Part shown: positions 31,595 to 37,127 of the stretch, one piece after another
Position numbering within the stretch: position 1 is the stretch's first letter
Layout of the letters: each line of letters begins with the position of its first letter
Origin: an uncultured Planctomycetia bacterium
GTDB taxonomy: Bacteria > Planctomycetota > Phycisphaerae > Phycisphaerales > SM1A02
Assembly: GCA_937919205.1 (NCBI GenBank)
Contig: CALFOZ010000207.1
Coordinates: 1-37,127 of the forward strand
Length of the DNA: 37,127 bases
Reading direction: 5' to 3'
Made by a program: the position numbers and the translations under genes
Notes under the pieces: generated by a model
Databases searched by the model: none
What the model was told of the DNA's origin: nothing
The model's input: the letters and a program-made list of their open reading frames with translations, nothing else

Positions 31595-31633
31595 AAGAAG
31601 CCCGGCCTTGCGGTCGGGCTTCTTTTATTTTTG
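31595..31633. terminator. Bidirectional intrinsic terminator between redoxin gene and dnaN
   Basis: AAGAAGCCCGGCC (31595-31607), TTGC loop, GGTCGGGCTTCTT (31612-31624), a 13-bp stem with one G-T pair. The plus strand continues TTATTTTTG; the minus strand continues CTTCTTTTTTAC. It serves both converging genes. Confidence 0.9.
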
Positions 31634-31646
31634 CTTCAAATCGAAA

Positions 31647-32768
31647 TCAAACATTCAGCGGCATGATGACATAGGTGAACTCTTGGCCAATGCGAAGCAC
31701 GCCGGGCTTGTTGGTGGCTTTCAGTTCAATGGTGACTTCAGGCGCGTCGATAATTTTAAGAGCGTCCACAATGTAGCCAGGGTTAAACCCAACTTCGATG
31801 GGCTCGCCTTGGAAACCCTCAAGTGGCATTGTGATTTCGGAATCGCCAACATCTGGCGAACTGCTCGACAGTGTCAACTGCGTCGCGGTGAAATTCATCT
31901 TCACGCCTTTGCTTTGCTCGCTGGTCAACAAACTTGATCGACGCACGGCCGCGGTCAGCGCCGCGACATTGCATGTCACGCGGCGATCATGTTCCTTGGG
32001 AATCACATCGTCAAACGGCGGAAATGTTCCCTCGATCAAACTGGTCACCATCTTCGCAGAATCGGCGCCACTGCCAATGGTGAACACAAGTCGGCCATCG
32101 GCCTTGGCAATTTCAATTGGATCCTCTGGATCAACCGCCAAGCGATTGAGCAAATTCAGGGCCTTTGTGGGCACAATCACGGATGAATCGGTTTCGGTGG
32201 CGGAGATGCAATCACCCTTGGCAACCGCCAAGCGGCGACCGTCGGTGCCCACAAGTCGCAGGCGCTTGCCCACGCGTTCAATCAACACGCCGCCAATGGC
32301 GTAGCGATTATTTTCTACTGCGGTCGCAAAAATAGTTCGACCAACCAACTTGCGAAATGTCGCGGCACTGACAGTGCATTCAGGTTTTGAATTTATCTGG
32401 GGCGGAGCGGGAAATTCCTTCGGGTCGTAGCCGTTGACATTAAAGCGCATGCCATCGGCCTTGATGGACAAAATAGATTTGTTGGATTCAAACGCCAAGG
32501 TTGTTCCCGCGCATTCACGAGCGATTTGCGACAAGCGCTCGGCCGGCACAAGCGCCTCGCCTGGCGATTTCACATCCACGCTGGCCACGGGAATTTCAAG
32601 CGCGATGTCCTTGTCGGCGGCTTGCAGGTATAAACGATTGTCTTTCGCCGTTAACTTGATGCAAAGCAGGGCGGGCACATTTCCGCGTGTCGCCACAACG
32701 GCGGCGGCAATCTGCACAGCTTCGACAAAGGCGGCACGGTCGCAAATCAATTTCATTTGGTCAGCCAT
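31647..32768 (-). CDS. dnaN: DNA polymerase III beta subunit (sliding clamp)
   Basis: Ring-shaped processivity clamp of the replicase. The 373 residues (366 in E. coli) show the three-domain pattern: MKLICDRAAFVEAVQIAAAVV, VENNRYAIGGVLIE, LRLVGTDGRRLAVA, EGTFPPFDDVIP and the C-terminal YVIMPLNV, which corresponds to the usual YVVMPM ending. The first ATG at 32768 puts four residues before MKLICD; the second ATG is four codons later. It is not beside dnaA, gyrB or recF here; its neighbours are a redoxin gene and a zinc-ribbon gene. A -10-like TACACT lies upstream at 32815-32820. Confidence 0.97.
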   Translation of the reverse strand: MADQMKLICDRAAFVEAVQIAAAVVATRGNVPALLCIKLTAKDNRLYLQAADKDIALEIPVASVDVKSPGEALVPAERLSQIARECAGTTLAFESNKSILSIKADGMRFNVNGYDPKEFPAPPQINSKPECTVSAATFRKLVGRTIFATAVENNRYAIGGVLIERVGKRLRLVGTDGRRLAVAKGDCISATETDSSVIVPTKALNLLNRLAVDPEDPIEIAKADGRLVFTIGSGADSAKMVTSLIEGTFPPFDDVIPKEHDRRVTCNVAALTAAVRRSSLLTSEQSKGVKMNFTATQLTLSSSSPDVGDSEITMPLEGFQGEPIEVGFNPGYIVDALKIIDAPEVTIELKATNKPGVLRIGQEFTYVIMPLNV

Positions 32769-32814
32769 AAGAAGTGGTCCACGGGCTGGAATAGCCCAAC
32801 TTGCAGTGTAACCA

Positions 32815-32825
32815 ACAGAAAAAAA
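32815..32825 (-). promoter_or_regulatory. Candidate dnaN promoter (TTGGTTACACT)
   Basis: The 11-base string TTGGTTACACT is identical to that at the rpsP -10 region (21700-21710). With TACACT as -10 the leader would be about 40 bases. No good -35 is seen. Confidence 0.45.
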
Positions 32826-32870
32826 TGTGTTTGACGCTTTGGATCAGTCGACTTGCAAGCCCGCGGCATC

Positions 32871-32876
32871 TACGCT
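32871..32876 (+). promoter_or_regulatory. -10 box TACGCT, leaderless type, for the zinc-ribbon membrane protein gene
   Basis: TACGCT ends 6 bases before the ATG at 32883. Confidence 0.45.
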
Positions 32877-32882
32877 TGCAAC

Positions 32883-33278
32883 ATGATTCTTCGCCTACTG
32901 CGAGCCGTGAATCGCGTCTTTCCATTTGTGGTGCTGTTTGGCTACATGGGGGCGTTCTTGTTGGCCTTCATCTGCATATTTTCATTTCCCTTAGGCGCGT
33001 TGGTGTTGGTCATCGGCAGTGTGCTAAGTTTGGCGTTTGTGGTGTTCTTTGGCGAAACACTTTCCGGCATTGAAGGAATCTTGACGCGCCGCGCGTTGAA
33101 AAAGAATCGTTGCCCCGCGTGCCGGACCGGTCCCATTCAGAAAAATTCGGCGCACTTTCAATGCCTTGGGTGTGGAGCGCGCTTTCATTTTGATGGCGCG
33201 CAACTTTCCGCAGATGAGCAAGAGGCGTGCGCAGTTGATGCCTCGGGCAACAACGCGAAATTGATCGCGGTGGATTAA
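32883..33278 (+). CDS. Small membrane protein with C-terminal zinc ribbon
   Basis: 131 residues from the ATG at 32883. Two hydrophobic helices (about 13-33 and 36-57) are followed by a basic stretch (TRRALKKNR) and a zinc-ribbon with C77xxC80 and C94xxC97 (CPAC, CLGC). The basic segment after the second helix suggests the ribbon is cytoplasmic. I do not recognise a named family. The long frame starting at 32853 is not preferred because MILRLLRAVN gives a normal amphipathic start and TACGCT lies 6 bases before it. It is divergent from dnaN. Confidence 0.7.
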   Translation: MILRLLRAVNRVFPFVVLFGYMGAFLLAFICIFSFPLGALVLVIGSVLSLAFVVFFGETLSGIEGILTRRALKKNRCPACRTGPIQKNSAHFQCLGCGARFHFDGAQLSADEQEACAVDASGNNAKLIAVD

Positions 33279-33296
33279 GAGCGCCACGCGGGATTT

Positions 33297-33438
33297 CCGC
33301 GCCGCGTCAACGCAAAATAAAATCTTCGCGCCGCCCGCGTCGAATCACCGACAATAAAAATATTGGCGCTGTGCGCGCCGAATCAAGGCAAAAGAAATCG
33401 CCGCATGACCCGCGCCGCATCAACGCAAAAATAATGTG
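33297..33438. repeat. Four degenerate copies of a GC-box/A-rich element
   Basis: Copies begin near 33297, 33326, 33371 and 33410. Each has a CGCGCCG core, then a TCAA- or AATCA-containing middle, then an A-rich end (CAAAATAAAAT or similar). The first and last match at almost every one of the first 20 bases (CCGCGCCGCGTCAACGCAAA against CCGCGCCGCATCAACGCAAA). The array fills the 171-base gap between two convergent genes and contains no evident gene. Confidence 0.6.
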
Positions 33439-33449
33439 AGCGCGCGCAG

Positions 33450-34034
33450 TTAGTCCGCTTTGACGTGCGCCAGCAACTCTTGGCACTGTTTGGCCAAGTC
33501 GGGGCGGCCCACAAATATGATCATTTCGCCCGCGGGCATGATCTCTATCACAATCGGCGCGCCATCACTGCACAACGTAATTCCATGCTCAATTCCGCGG
33601 CCATCGCGCAAAATAACTTTGATCAAGTCGCGCAAGGTGTGCGCGTCGGCCAAATTAAATTGCAGTGGATCGCGCGTATTCAACTCCACGCTGGCCGATG
33701 TGTCCACGCCACGCCACGCGGCGTTGCTGACCATGCCGTGGCTCACGGCTTCAAATATCTGGCGCCACTTTCCAATCGGAATGACATAGGTGCGTTGCAG
33801 GTGCATCTTGTGCACCAAGGCCTCCACAAAATTCGCAATGGCGTTGCGCGCAACGTGGCGCACCTCGTGTGGCAACGATTTAATTTCAGGGTGATCATCA
33901 GCGGCGACATCAATCACCACAACACTGGGGGAGTCGGCCAGTTCAAATCGCATTTCTTTCGAAGCGTCCGTCACCTTGGTCACGCCAAGGCGTCGAAGCA
34001 GGCTCCACGCTTCTTCAAATGTTACGAATTCCAC
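33450..34034 (-). CDS. Hypothetical cytoplasmic protein
   Basis: 194 residues from a GTG at 34034. I do not recognise it. It has no signal peptide or membrane helix. The sequence is a balanced alpha/beta mix: MEFVTFEEAWSLLRRLG, VVVIDVAADDHPEIKSLP, HLQRTYVIPIGKWRQIFEAV, IVIEIMPAGEMIIFVG. Several His and Asp residues are scattered without a catalytic pattern. Codon use matches its neighbours. It is divergent from the phosphatase gene by about 97 bases. Neighbours give no clue to its role. Confidence 0.7.
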   Translation of the reverse strand: MEFVTFEEAWSLLRRLGVTKVTDASKEMRFELADSPSVVVIDVAADDHPEIKSLPHEVRHVARNAIANFVEALVHKMHLQRTYVIPIGKWRQIFEAVSHGMVSNAAWRGVDTSASVELNTRDPLQFNLADAHTLRDLIKVILRDGRGIEHGITLCSDGAPIVIEIMPAGEMIIFVGRPDLAKQCQELLAHVKAD

Positions 34035-34100
34035 GGTGGGTCTCGGTTGAAGGCCCTACGAGGGCGCACATAAATGCTACAGCACTTTTGCATGGCGAGT

Positions 34101-34122
34101 GCAAGTCATCTTGCTGTACCAT
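34101..34122 (+). promoter_or_regulatory. Inverted repeat and -10-like box before the ywlE-like gene
   Basis: GCAAG-TCAT-CTTGC (34101-34114) directly precedes TACCAT (34117-34122), which ends 9 bases before the ATG at 34132. The repeat is placed where a repressor could block the promoter. Confidence 0.35.
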
Positions 34123-34131
34123 TCATGCCCC

Positions 34132-34584
34132 ATGAAAACGGCGCTCTTTCTTTGTACCGGCAACACCTGCCGTTCACCAATGGCCGAGTCAATTGCCAAG
34201 TACGTCATTGAGCAGGGTTCCATGACTGGCCTGTCCAAGGACATCTTTGTGGCCAGTGCGGGTTTATCCGCGGGCGACGGATTGCCAATCAGCCGTGAAA
34301 CCAGGTCGTCGCTTGAAAAACTTTCTCTTAAACATGACGGCCACAGCAAGCGTGTCACCGCGGCTATGATTCGCAAAGCCGACGTGACCTTTGTCATGAC
34401 CGAAAGCCACTTGTTGGCCGCGCGGCGTTTGGTGGATCATGATGAAAGTCAGGATCGCATTGTGTTGCTTGATCCAAAGGGCGACATTGAGGACCCGATT
34501 GGTAAGGGCCAGGCCGCATACGATTCGCTCTCGGTGCGATTTATGAAAGTGATTCCAAAGCAACTTGCGGAATATTTGAAATAA
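34132..34584 (+). CDS. Low-molecular-weight phosphatase, YwlE (protein-arginine-phosphatase) type
   Basis: 150 residues. The P-loop is CTGNTCRSPMAE (8-19) with nucleophile C8 and R14. The catalytic Asp is D121 (IEDPIG). The Thr at position 12 of the loop is the residue that in Bacillus YwlE favours phosphoarginine; tyrosine phosphatases of the family have Ile there. The adjacent rpiB also matches the ywlE-ywlF order of Bacillus. No McsB-like arginine kinase is in the window, so the activity is an inference and a tyrosine phosphatase remains possible. The start MKTALFL at 34132 is preferred over 34099. Confidence 0.85.
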   Translation: MKTALFLCTGNTCRSPMAESIAKYVIEQGSMTGLSKDIFVASAGLSAGDGLPISRETRSSLEKLSLKHDGHSKRVTAAMIRKADVTFVMTESHLLAARRLVDHDESQDRIVLLDPKGDIEDPIGKGQAAYDSLSVRFMKVIPKQLAEYLK

Positions 34585-34594
34585 TGGAGCGTCA

Positions 34595-34687
34595 ATGAAA
34601 TTGATTGTGGGAACAACATTCGCGGCGCAAGTGAAGCGCGCCACAAACGCCGCATGCATTGCGAACGCGTCGCAGGTGCCAGCATGA
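34595..34687 (+). CDS. Possible 30-residue coupled ORF ahead of rpiB
   Basis: ATG at 34595 with GGAG 5 bases upstream; 30 codons, ending in a TGA that overlaps the rpiB ATG (ATGA at 34684). The peptide starts MKLIVGTTFAAQVKR, which resembles the RpiB start MKIVLGSDHRGNQVAQ. It may be a translational-coupling leader or the remains of a duplicated rpiB 5' end. Its reality rests only on the ribosome site and overlap. Confidence 0.4.
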   Translation: MKLIVGTTFAAQVKRATNAACIANASQVPA

Positions 34688-35151
34688 AAATTGTCCTGGG
34701 TTCGGATCATCGCGGCAATCAAGTGGCGCAGACATTGATGACGCAACTTCGCAGTGACGGTCACGAAGTCAATTTGCTCGGCGATTGCGGCGGCCAAATG
34801 TGCGATTACCCGGATGCCGCGTGGCATGTGGCAAGCGCCGTTGCCAATGGCAGTGCCGGACGTGGAATTTTAATTTGCGGAACTGGAATTGGCATGTGCA
34901 TCGCCGCCAACAAAATCAAGGGAATTCGCGCCGCCTTGGCGCAGGATGAGCTCAGCGCGCAACTGAGTCGCACGCACAACGACGCCAATGTTCTGTGCCT
35001 TAGCGCGGACTTGTTGGGGCAAACGCTTATGAAACGCATCGTGGACATTTGGTTTCGCACGGCGTTTGATGGCGGCCGCCATGAGCGGCGGTTGGCCAAG
35101 ATTGCCATGATTGAAAATGGTCACGATCCGGCTGCGCCAAAATCCGCGTGA
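34684..35151 (+). CDS. rpiB: Ribose-5-phosphate isomerase B
   Basis: Interconverts ribose 5-phosphate and ribulose 5-phosphate in the pentose phosphate pathway. The 155 residues have GSDHRG (6-11) with D8 and H9, the catalytic Cys65 in ILICGTGIGM, ANKIKGIRAAL, and RTHNDANVLCL with H98. These are the RpiB/LacAB signatures and length is normal. The ATG at 34684 is preferred over 34654 because it gives the canonical start and overlaps the stop of the small ORF. It sits with the YwlE-like phosphatase in one transcription unit. Confidence 0.94.
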   Translation: MKIVLGSDHRGNQVAQTLMTQLRSDGHEVNLLGDCGGQMCDYPDAAWHVASAVANGSAGRGILICGTGIGMCIAANKIKGIRAALAQDELSAQLSRTHNDANVLCLSADLLGQTLMKRIVDIWFRTAFDGGRHERRLAKIAMIENGHDPAAPKSA

Positions 35152-35164
35152 CACGGTGATGGCG

Positions 35165-35212
35165 TGAGCGACTACCACGCGCGCAACTACCACGCGCTCA
35201 TTAAAATTTTTC
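35165..35212 (+). terminator. Weak terminator candidate after rpiB
   Basis: TGAGCG (35165-35170) and CGCTCA (35195-35200) pair around a 24-base loop containing a 14-base near-direct repeat (CGACTACCACGCGC / CAACTACCACGCGC), followed by TTAAAATTTTT. The long loop makes it doubtful. Confidence 0.3.
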
Positions 35213-35255
35213 CAGCAACGGCAATGGCGCCACGCAGTTGGTGCAACACGTGCGA

Positions 35256-36728
35256 CTACAACTTGCTTGACCAACGCGTGAGCAACTCCACCAATGTCCG
35301 CACGCCCCAACCAGTTGGGCCCGCCGCGCATACATCCTGATTGCTATCTGAGTTGGCCACGCCCGCGATATCCAAGTGGCACCACGGCACGGATTCATCC
35401 ACAAAGAAGCTCAAGAACGCCGCGCCCTGAATCGGGTGCGCCGAGCGCTGAGGATTGCTGTTGATTAAATCCGCGTGTTGCCCGCGCATGAAATCGCGGT
35501 GCTCTTTCCAAAGCGGCAAGCGCCACACGGATTCACCCGTGGCGGCGGCGGCGTCTTTCACGCGGCGACGCAGCGCGTCGTTCTCGCAAAATAATCCCGC
35601 GCAAAAATGTCCCAGCGCAACTACCACGCCGCCGGTCAGCGTTGCCAGATCAATGATGGCGGTGGGTTTCAAATCACTGCATGCGAAACTCAGCGCGTCG
35701 GCCAGCACCAAGCGACCCTCGGCGTCGGTGTTGGTCACTTCAACTGTGACTCCATTGTGCATGGTGATGATGTCGTCGGGCCGGTAGCTGTCGCCGCCAA
35801 CCATATTTTCCGCCGTGGGCAAAATGCCGGTCACGCGAATTGGCAACTTCAGCGCCGCGATGGCTTGCATTGCGCCAATCACCGCCATGCCGCCGCACTT
35901 GTCGTACTTCATTCCCTTCATGCCGTTGTTCACCTTCAGCGAATAGCCGCCGGTGTCATAGGTGATTGTTTTTCCAATTAGAACAATGTGCTCTGTTTTT
36001 ACGCGCGCGGAAATTGCGCGCGGCCGATGTTCCAACACAATCATGCACGGCTTGGACGCGCCGGCTTTGCCCACGTTCACAATGCCGCCCATGCCCAGTT
36101 TTTGCGCCTCTTTAAAGCCAATCACGCGCGTGCGTAAGCCGCTGGCGCGCCCGATTTTCTTGGCTTGTTGCGCCACCCAATCTGGATTGCAAATGTTGGG
36201 CGGAGTGGCCGCCATTCTGCGCGCCTCATTCACGCTGGCGGCAATGGTGACGCCGCGCGTCAAGCCCGCCAGGAATATTTTGTCCGAGGAATGCACATCA
36301 AGTTGCGAAAGTTTTGTGGACTTCTTGCTGGCCTTTCCGTCGAAATAATCAAAGCGCCACGCGGCCAACGCAATTCCCTCGGCCAAACTTTGGCCAAGGG
36401 CATCAAGCGCGGTGGCGCGCTTGTCCACTTGCGCTGATAGTTCAACATCGATGGCGGTCACTTTCATGCGCGCCAACACTTTCACCAAGCGCCCGCCCGC
36501 CACGCGCATGCTGTCAAGGGAAAATTGTTTGTTGTCGCCCAATCCAAGCGCCAGCATATTTTTTCCAGCCGCGACAACCTCGCCGTTGTCGCCACGGAAG
36601 CCAGGATGCGCCAACGCAATCTCAATTGTGGCGGCATGCTTGGAGCCGCGCACAACTTTGTCGCCAGCGAAGACGCAGATTACGGTGACGGGCTTGGTGG
36701 CGCGACGAACTTTGATGGTGTGATACAT
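35256..36728 (-). CDS. pepA: Leucyl aminopeptidase (M17 family)
   Basis: Di-zinc or Mn cytosolic aminopeptidase, usually hexameric, removing N-terminal residues from peptides. The 490 residues show the metal and catalytic motifs: GKTITYDTGGYSLK (252-265) with K253, D258 and K265, D276 in MKYD, PTAENMVGGDSYRPDD, and the family signature NTDAEGRLVLAD (333-344) with D335, E337 and R339. MKYDKCGGMAV replaces the more usual MKxDMxGAAAV, which looks like a lineage variant rather than damage. TACAAT ends 6 bases before the ATG at 36728. It is divergent from mnmG with 58 bases between starts. Confidence 0.95.
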   Translation of the reverse strand: MYHTIKVRRATKPVTVICVFAGDKVVRGSKHAATIEIALAHPGFRGDNGEVVAAGKNMLALGLGDNKQFSLDSMRVAGGRLVKVLARMKVTAIDVELSAQVDKRATALDALGQSLAEGIALAAWRFDYFDGKASKKSTKLSQLDVHSSDKIFLAGLTRGVTIAASVNEARRMAATPPNICNPDWVAQQAKKIGRASGLRTRVIGFKEAQKLGMGGIVNVGKAGASKPCMIVLEHRPRAISARVKTEHIVLIGKTITYDTGGYSLKVNNGMKGMKYDKCGGMAVIGAMQAIAALKLPIRVTGILPTAENMVGGDSYRPDDIITMHNGVTVEVTNTDAEGRLVLADALSFACSDLKPTAIIDLATLTGGVVVALGHFCAGLFCENDALRRRVKDAAAATGESVWRLPLWKEHRDFMRGQHADLINSNPQRSAHPIQGAAFLSFFVDESVPWCHLDIAGVANSDSNQDVCAAGPTGWGVRTLVELLTRWSSKL

Positions 36729-36734
36729 GCGGCG

Positions 36735-36740
36735 ATTGTA
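36735..36740 (-). promoter_or_regulatory. -10 box TACAAT, leaderless type, for pepA
   Basis: TACAAT on the minus strand ends 6 bases before the ATG at 36728. Confidence 0.55.
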
Positions 36741-36774
36741 AGCACGGAAATTTCTTGCGCGCGCGAATGTTCGC

Positions 36775-36780
36775 TAGGCT
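36775..36780 (+). promoter_or_regulatory. -10 box TAGGCT, leaderless type, for mnmG
   Basis: TAGGCT ends 6 bases before the ATG at 36787. No Shine-Dalgarno lies between. Confidence 0.5.
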
Positions 36781-36786
36781 TGTGAA

Positions 36787-37127
36787 ATGGAATCGTTTGA
36801 TGTCATTGTGATTGGTGGCGGACACGCCGGCGTTGAAGCCGCGTGCGCCGCCGCGCGCGTGTTGGGCGCGGCCAATTCACATGGTGCGCAAAAATCTCCG
36901 CGCGTGCTTTTAATCACCATGGATCCAACCCGCATTGGCGCCATGAGTTGCAATCCGGCGATTGGTGGTCTGGCCAAGGGACAAATGGTGCGGGAAATTG
37001 ACGCGCTTGGCGGCATTATGGCGGAGGCCACCGATCACGCGGGCATTCAATTTCGCGTGCTCAACGCGTCCAAAGGTCCAGCGGTGTGGGGCCCGCGCGC
37101 GCAGTGCGACAAGCACGCCTATCCCGC
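36787..37127 (+). CDS. mnmG: tRNA uridine-5-carboxymethylaminomethyl modification enzyme MnmG (5' part only)
   Basis: FAD protein that, with MnmE, installs (carboxymethyl)aminomethyl groups at wobble U34. The visible 113 codons begin [20 protein letters not shown] (FAD Rossmann motif), then [40 protein letters not shown] and [14 protein letters not shown], all hallmark MnmG segments. Compared with E. coli there are about 13 extra residues between the first helix and second strand ([13 protein letters not shown]). The gene runs off the right edge. Confidence 0.96.
   Translation, partial: MESFDVIVIGGGHAGVEAACAAARVLGAANSHGAQKSPRVLLITMDPTRIGAMSCNPAIGGLAKGQMVREIDALGGIMAEATDHAGIQFRVLNASKGPAVWGPRAQCDKHAYP

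Overview
The window is a dense, chromosomal, housekeeping-type stretch of a bacterium with moderately high G+C (my rough estimate is mid-50s percent). It suggests Planctomycetota, probably class Phycisphaerae. This is an inference from the mix of genes: a plastid-type ferredoxin-NADP reductase, paired MCE/MlaD proteins behind a short Rho, a tandem DUF1080 protein, a CxxC-type HNH nuclease, a type III polyketide synthase and a ThiD2-ThiE fusion. No marker gene here fixes the taxon. I see no tRNA, rRNA, insertion sequence, phage gene or CRISPR array, and no gene-free stretch longer than 300 bases. The longest gap (13784-14028) holds a 13-bp tandem repeat.

Layout. At 1-604 is the 5' part of a minus-strand ferredoxin-NADP reductase, then murA (713-2038, plus). 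A minus-strand block at 2140-8357 reads DEAD-box helicase, psuG, rho, MCE protein, MCE protein. A plus-strand operon at 8416-13783 reads alr, FAD oxidoreductase, type III polyketide synthase and an unrecognised multi-HTH, partly sigma-like protein. Then come rplM-rpsI (minus), a CPBP membrane protease (plus), an HNH nuclease (minus), an unknown protein (minus) and a secreted DUF1080 protein (plus). The ribosomal operon rpsP-trmD-rplS (minus) lacks rimM. It is followed by a site-2 protease and an amidohydrolase (minus), a lipoprotein (plus), a Tat-signal Mn-type superoxide dismutase (minus), thiD2-thiE, a metallo-beta-lactamase-fold hydrolase and an isolated atpG (plus). A small exported redox cluster follows: a Cys-less rhodanese lipoprotein, a DsbD-N-like protein and a thioredoxin-like protein. 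The window ends with dnaN (minus), a zinc-ribbon membrane protein (plus), an unknown protein (minus), a YwlE-type phosphatase with rpiB (plus), leucyl aminopeptidase (minus) and the start of mnmG (plus).

The most striking signal is regulatory. In 12 genes a TAnnnT hexamer ends 6 or 7 bases before the start codon, on both strands, and usually no Shine-Dalgarno sequence is visible; a thirteenth (GACAAT) differs in one base, and a fourteenth sits 8 bases upstream. This is the geometry expected of leaderless mRNAs. It decides two GTG starts (604 and 18357) that a longest-ORF rule would miss. A second set (murA, DEAD-box, rho, redoxin, HNH nuclease, rpsP) has ordinary leaders with Shine-Dalgarno sequences. 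One leaderless pair (24333/24350) has overlapping -10 boxes on opposite strands within a 16-bp intergenic region.
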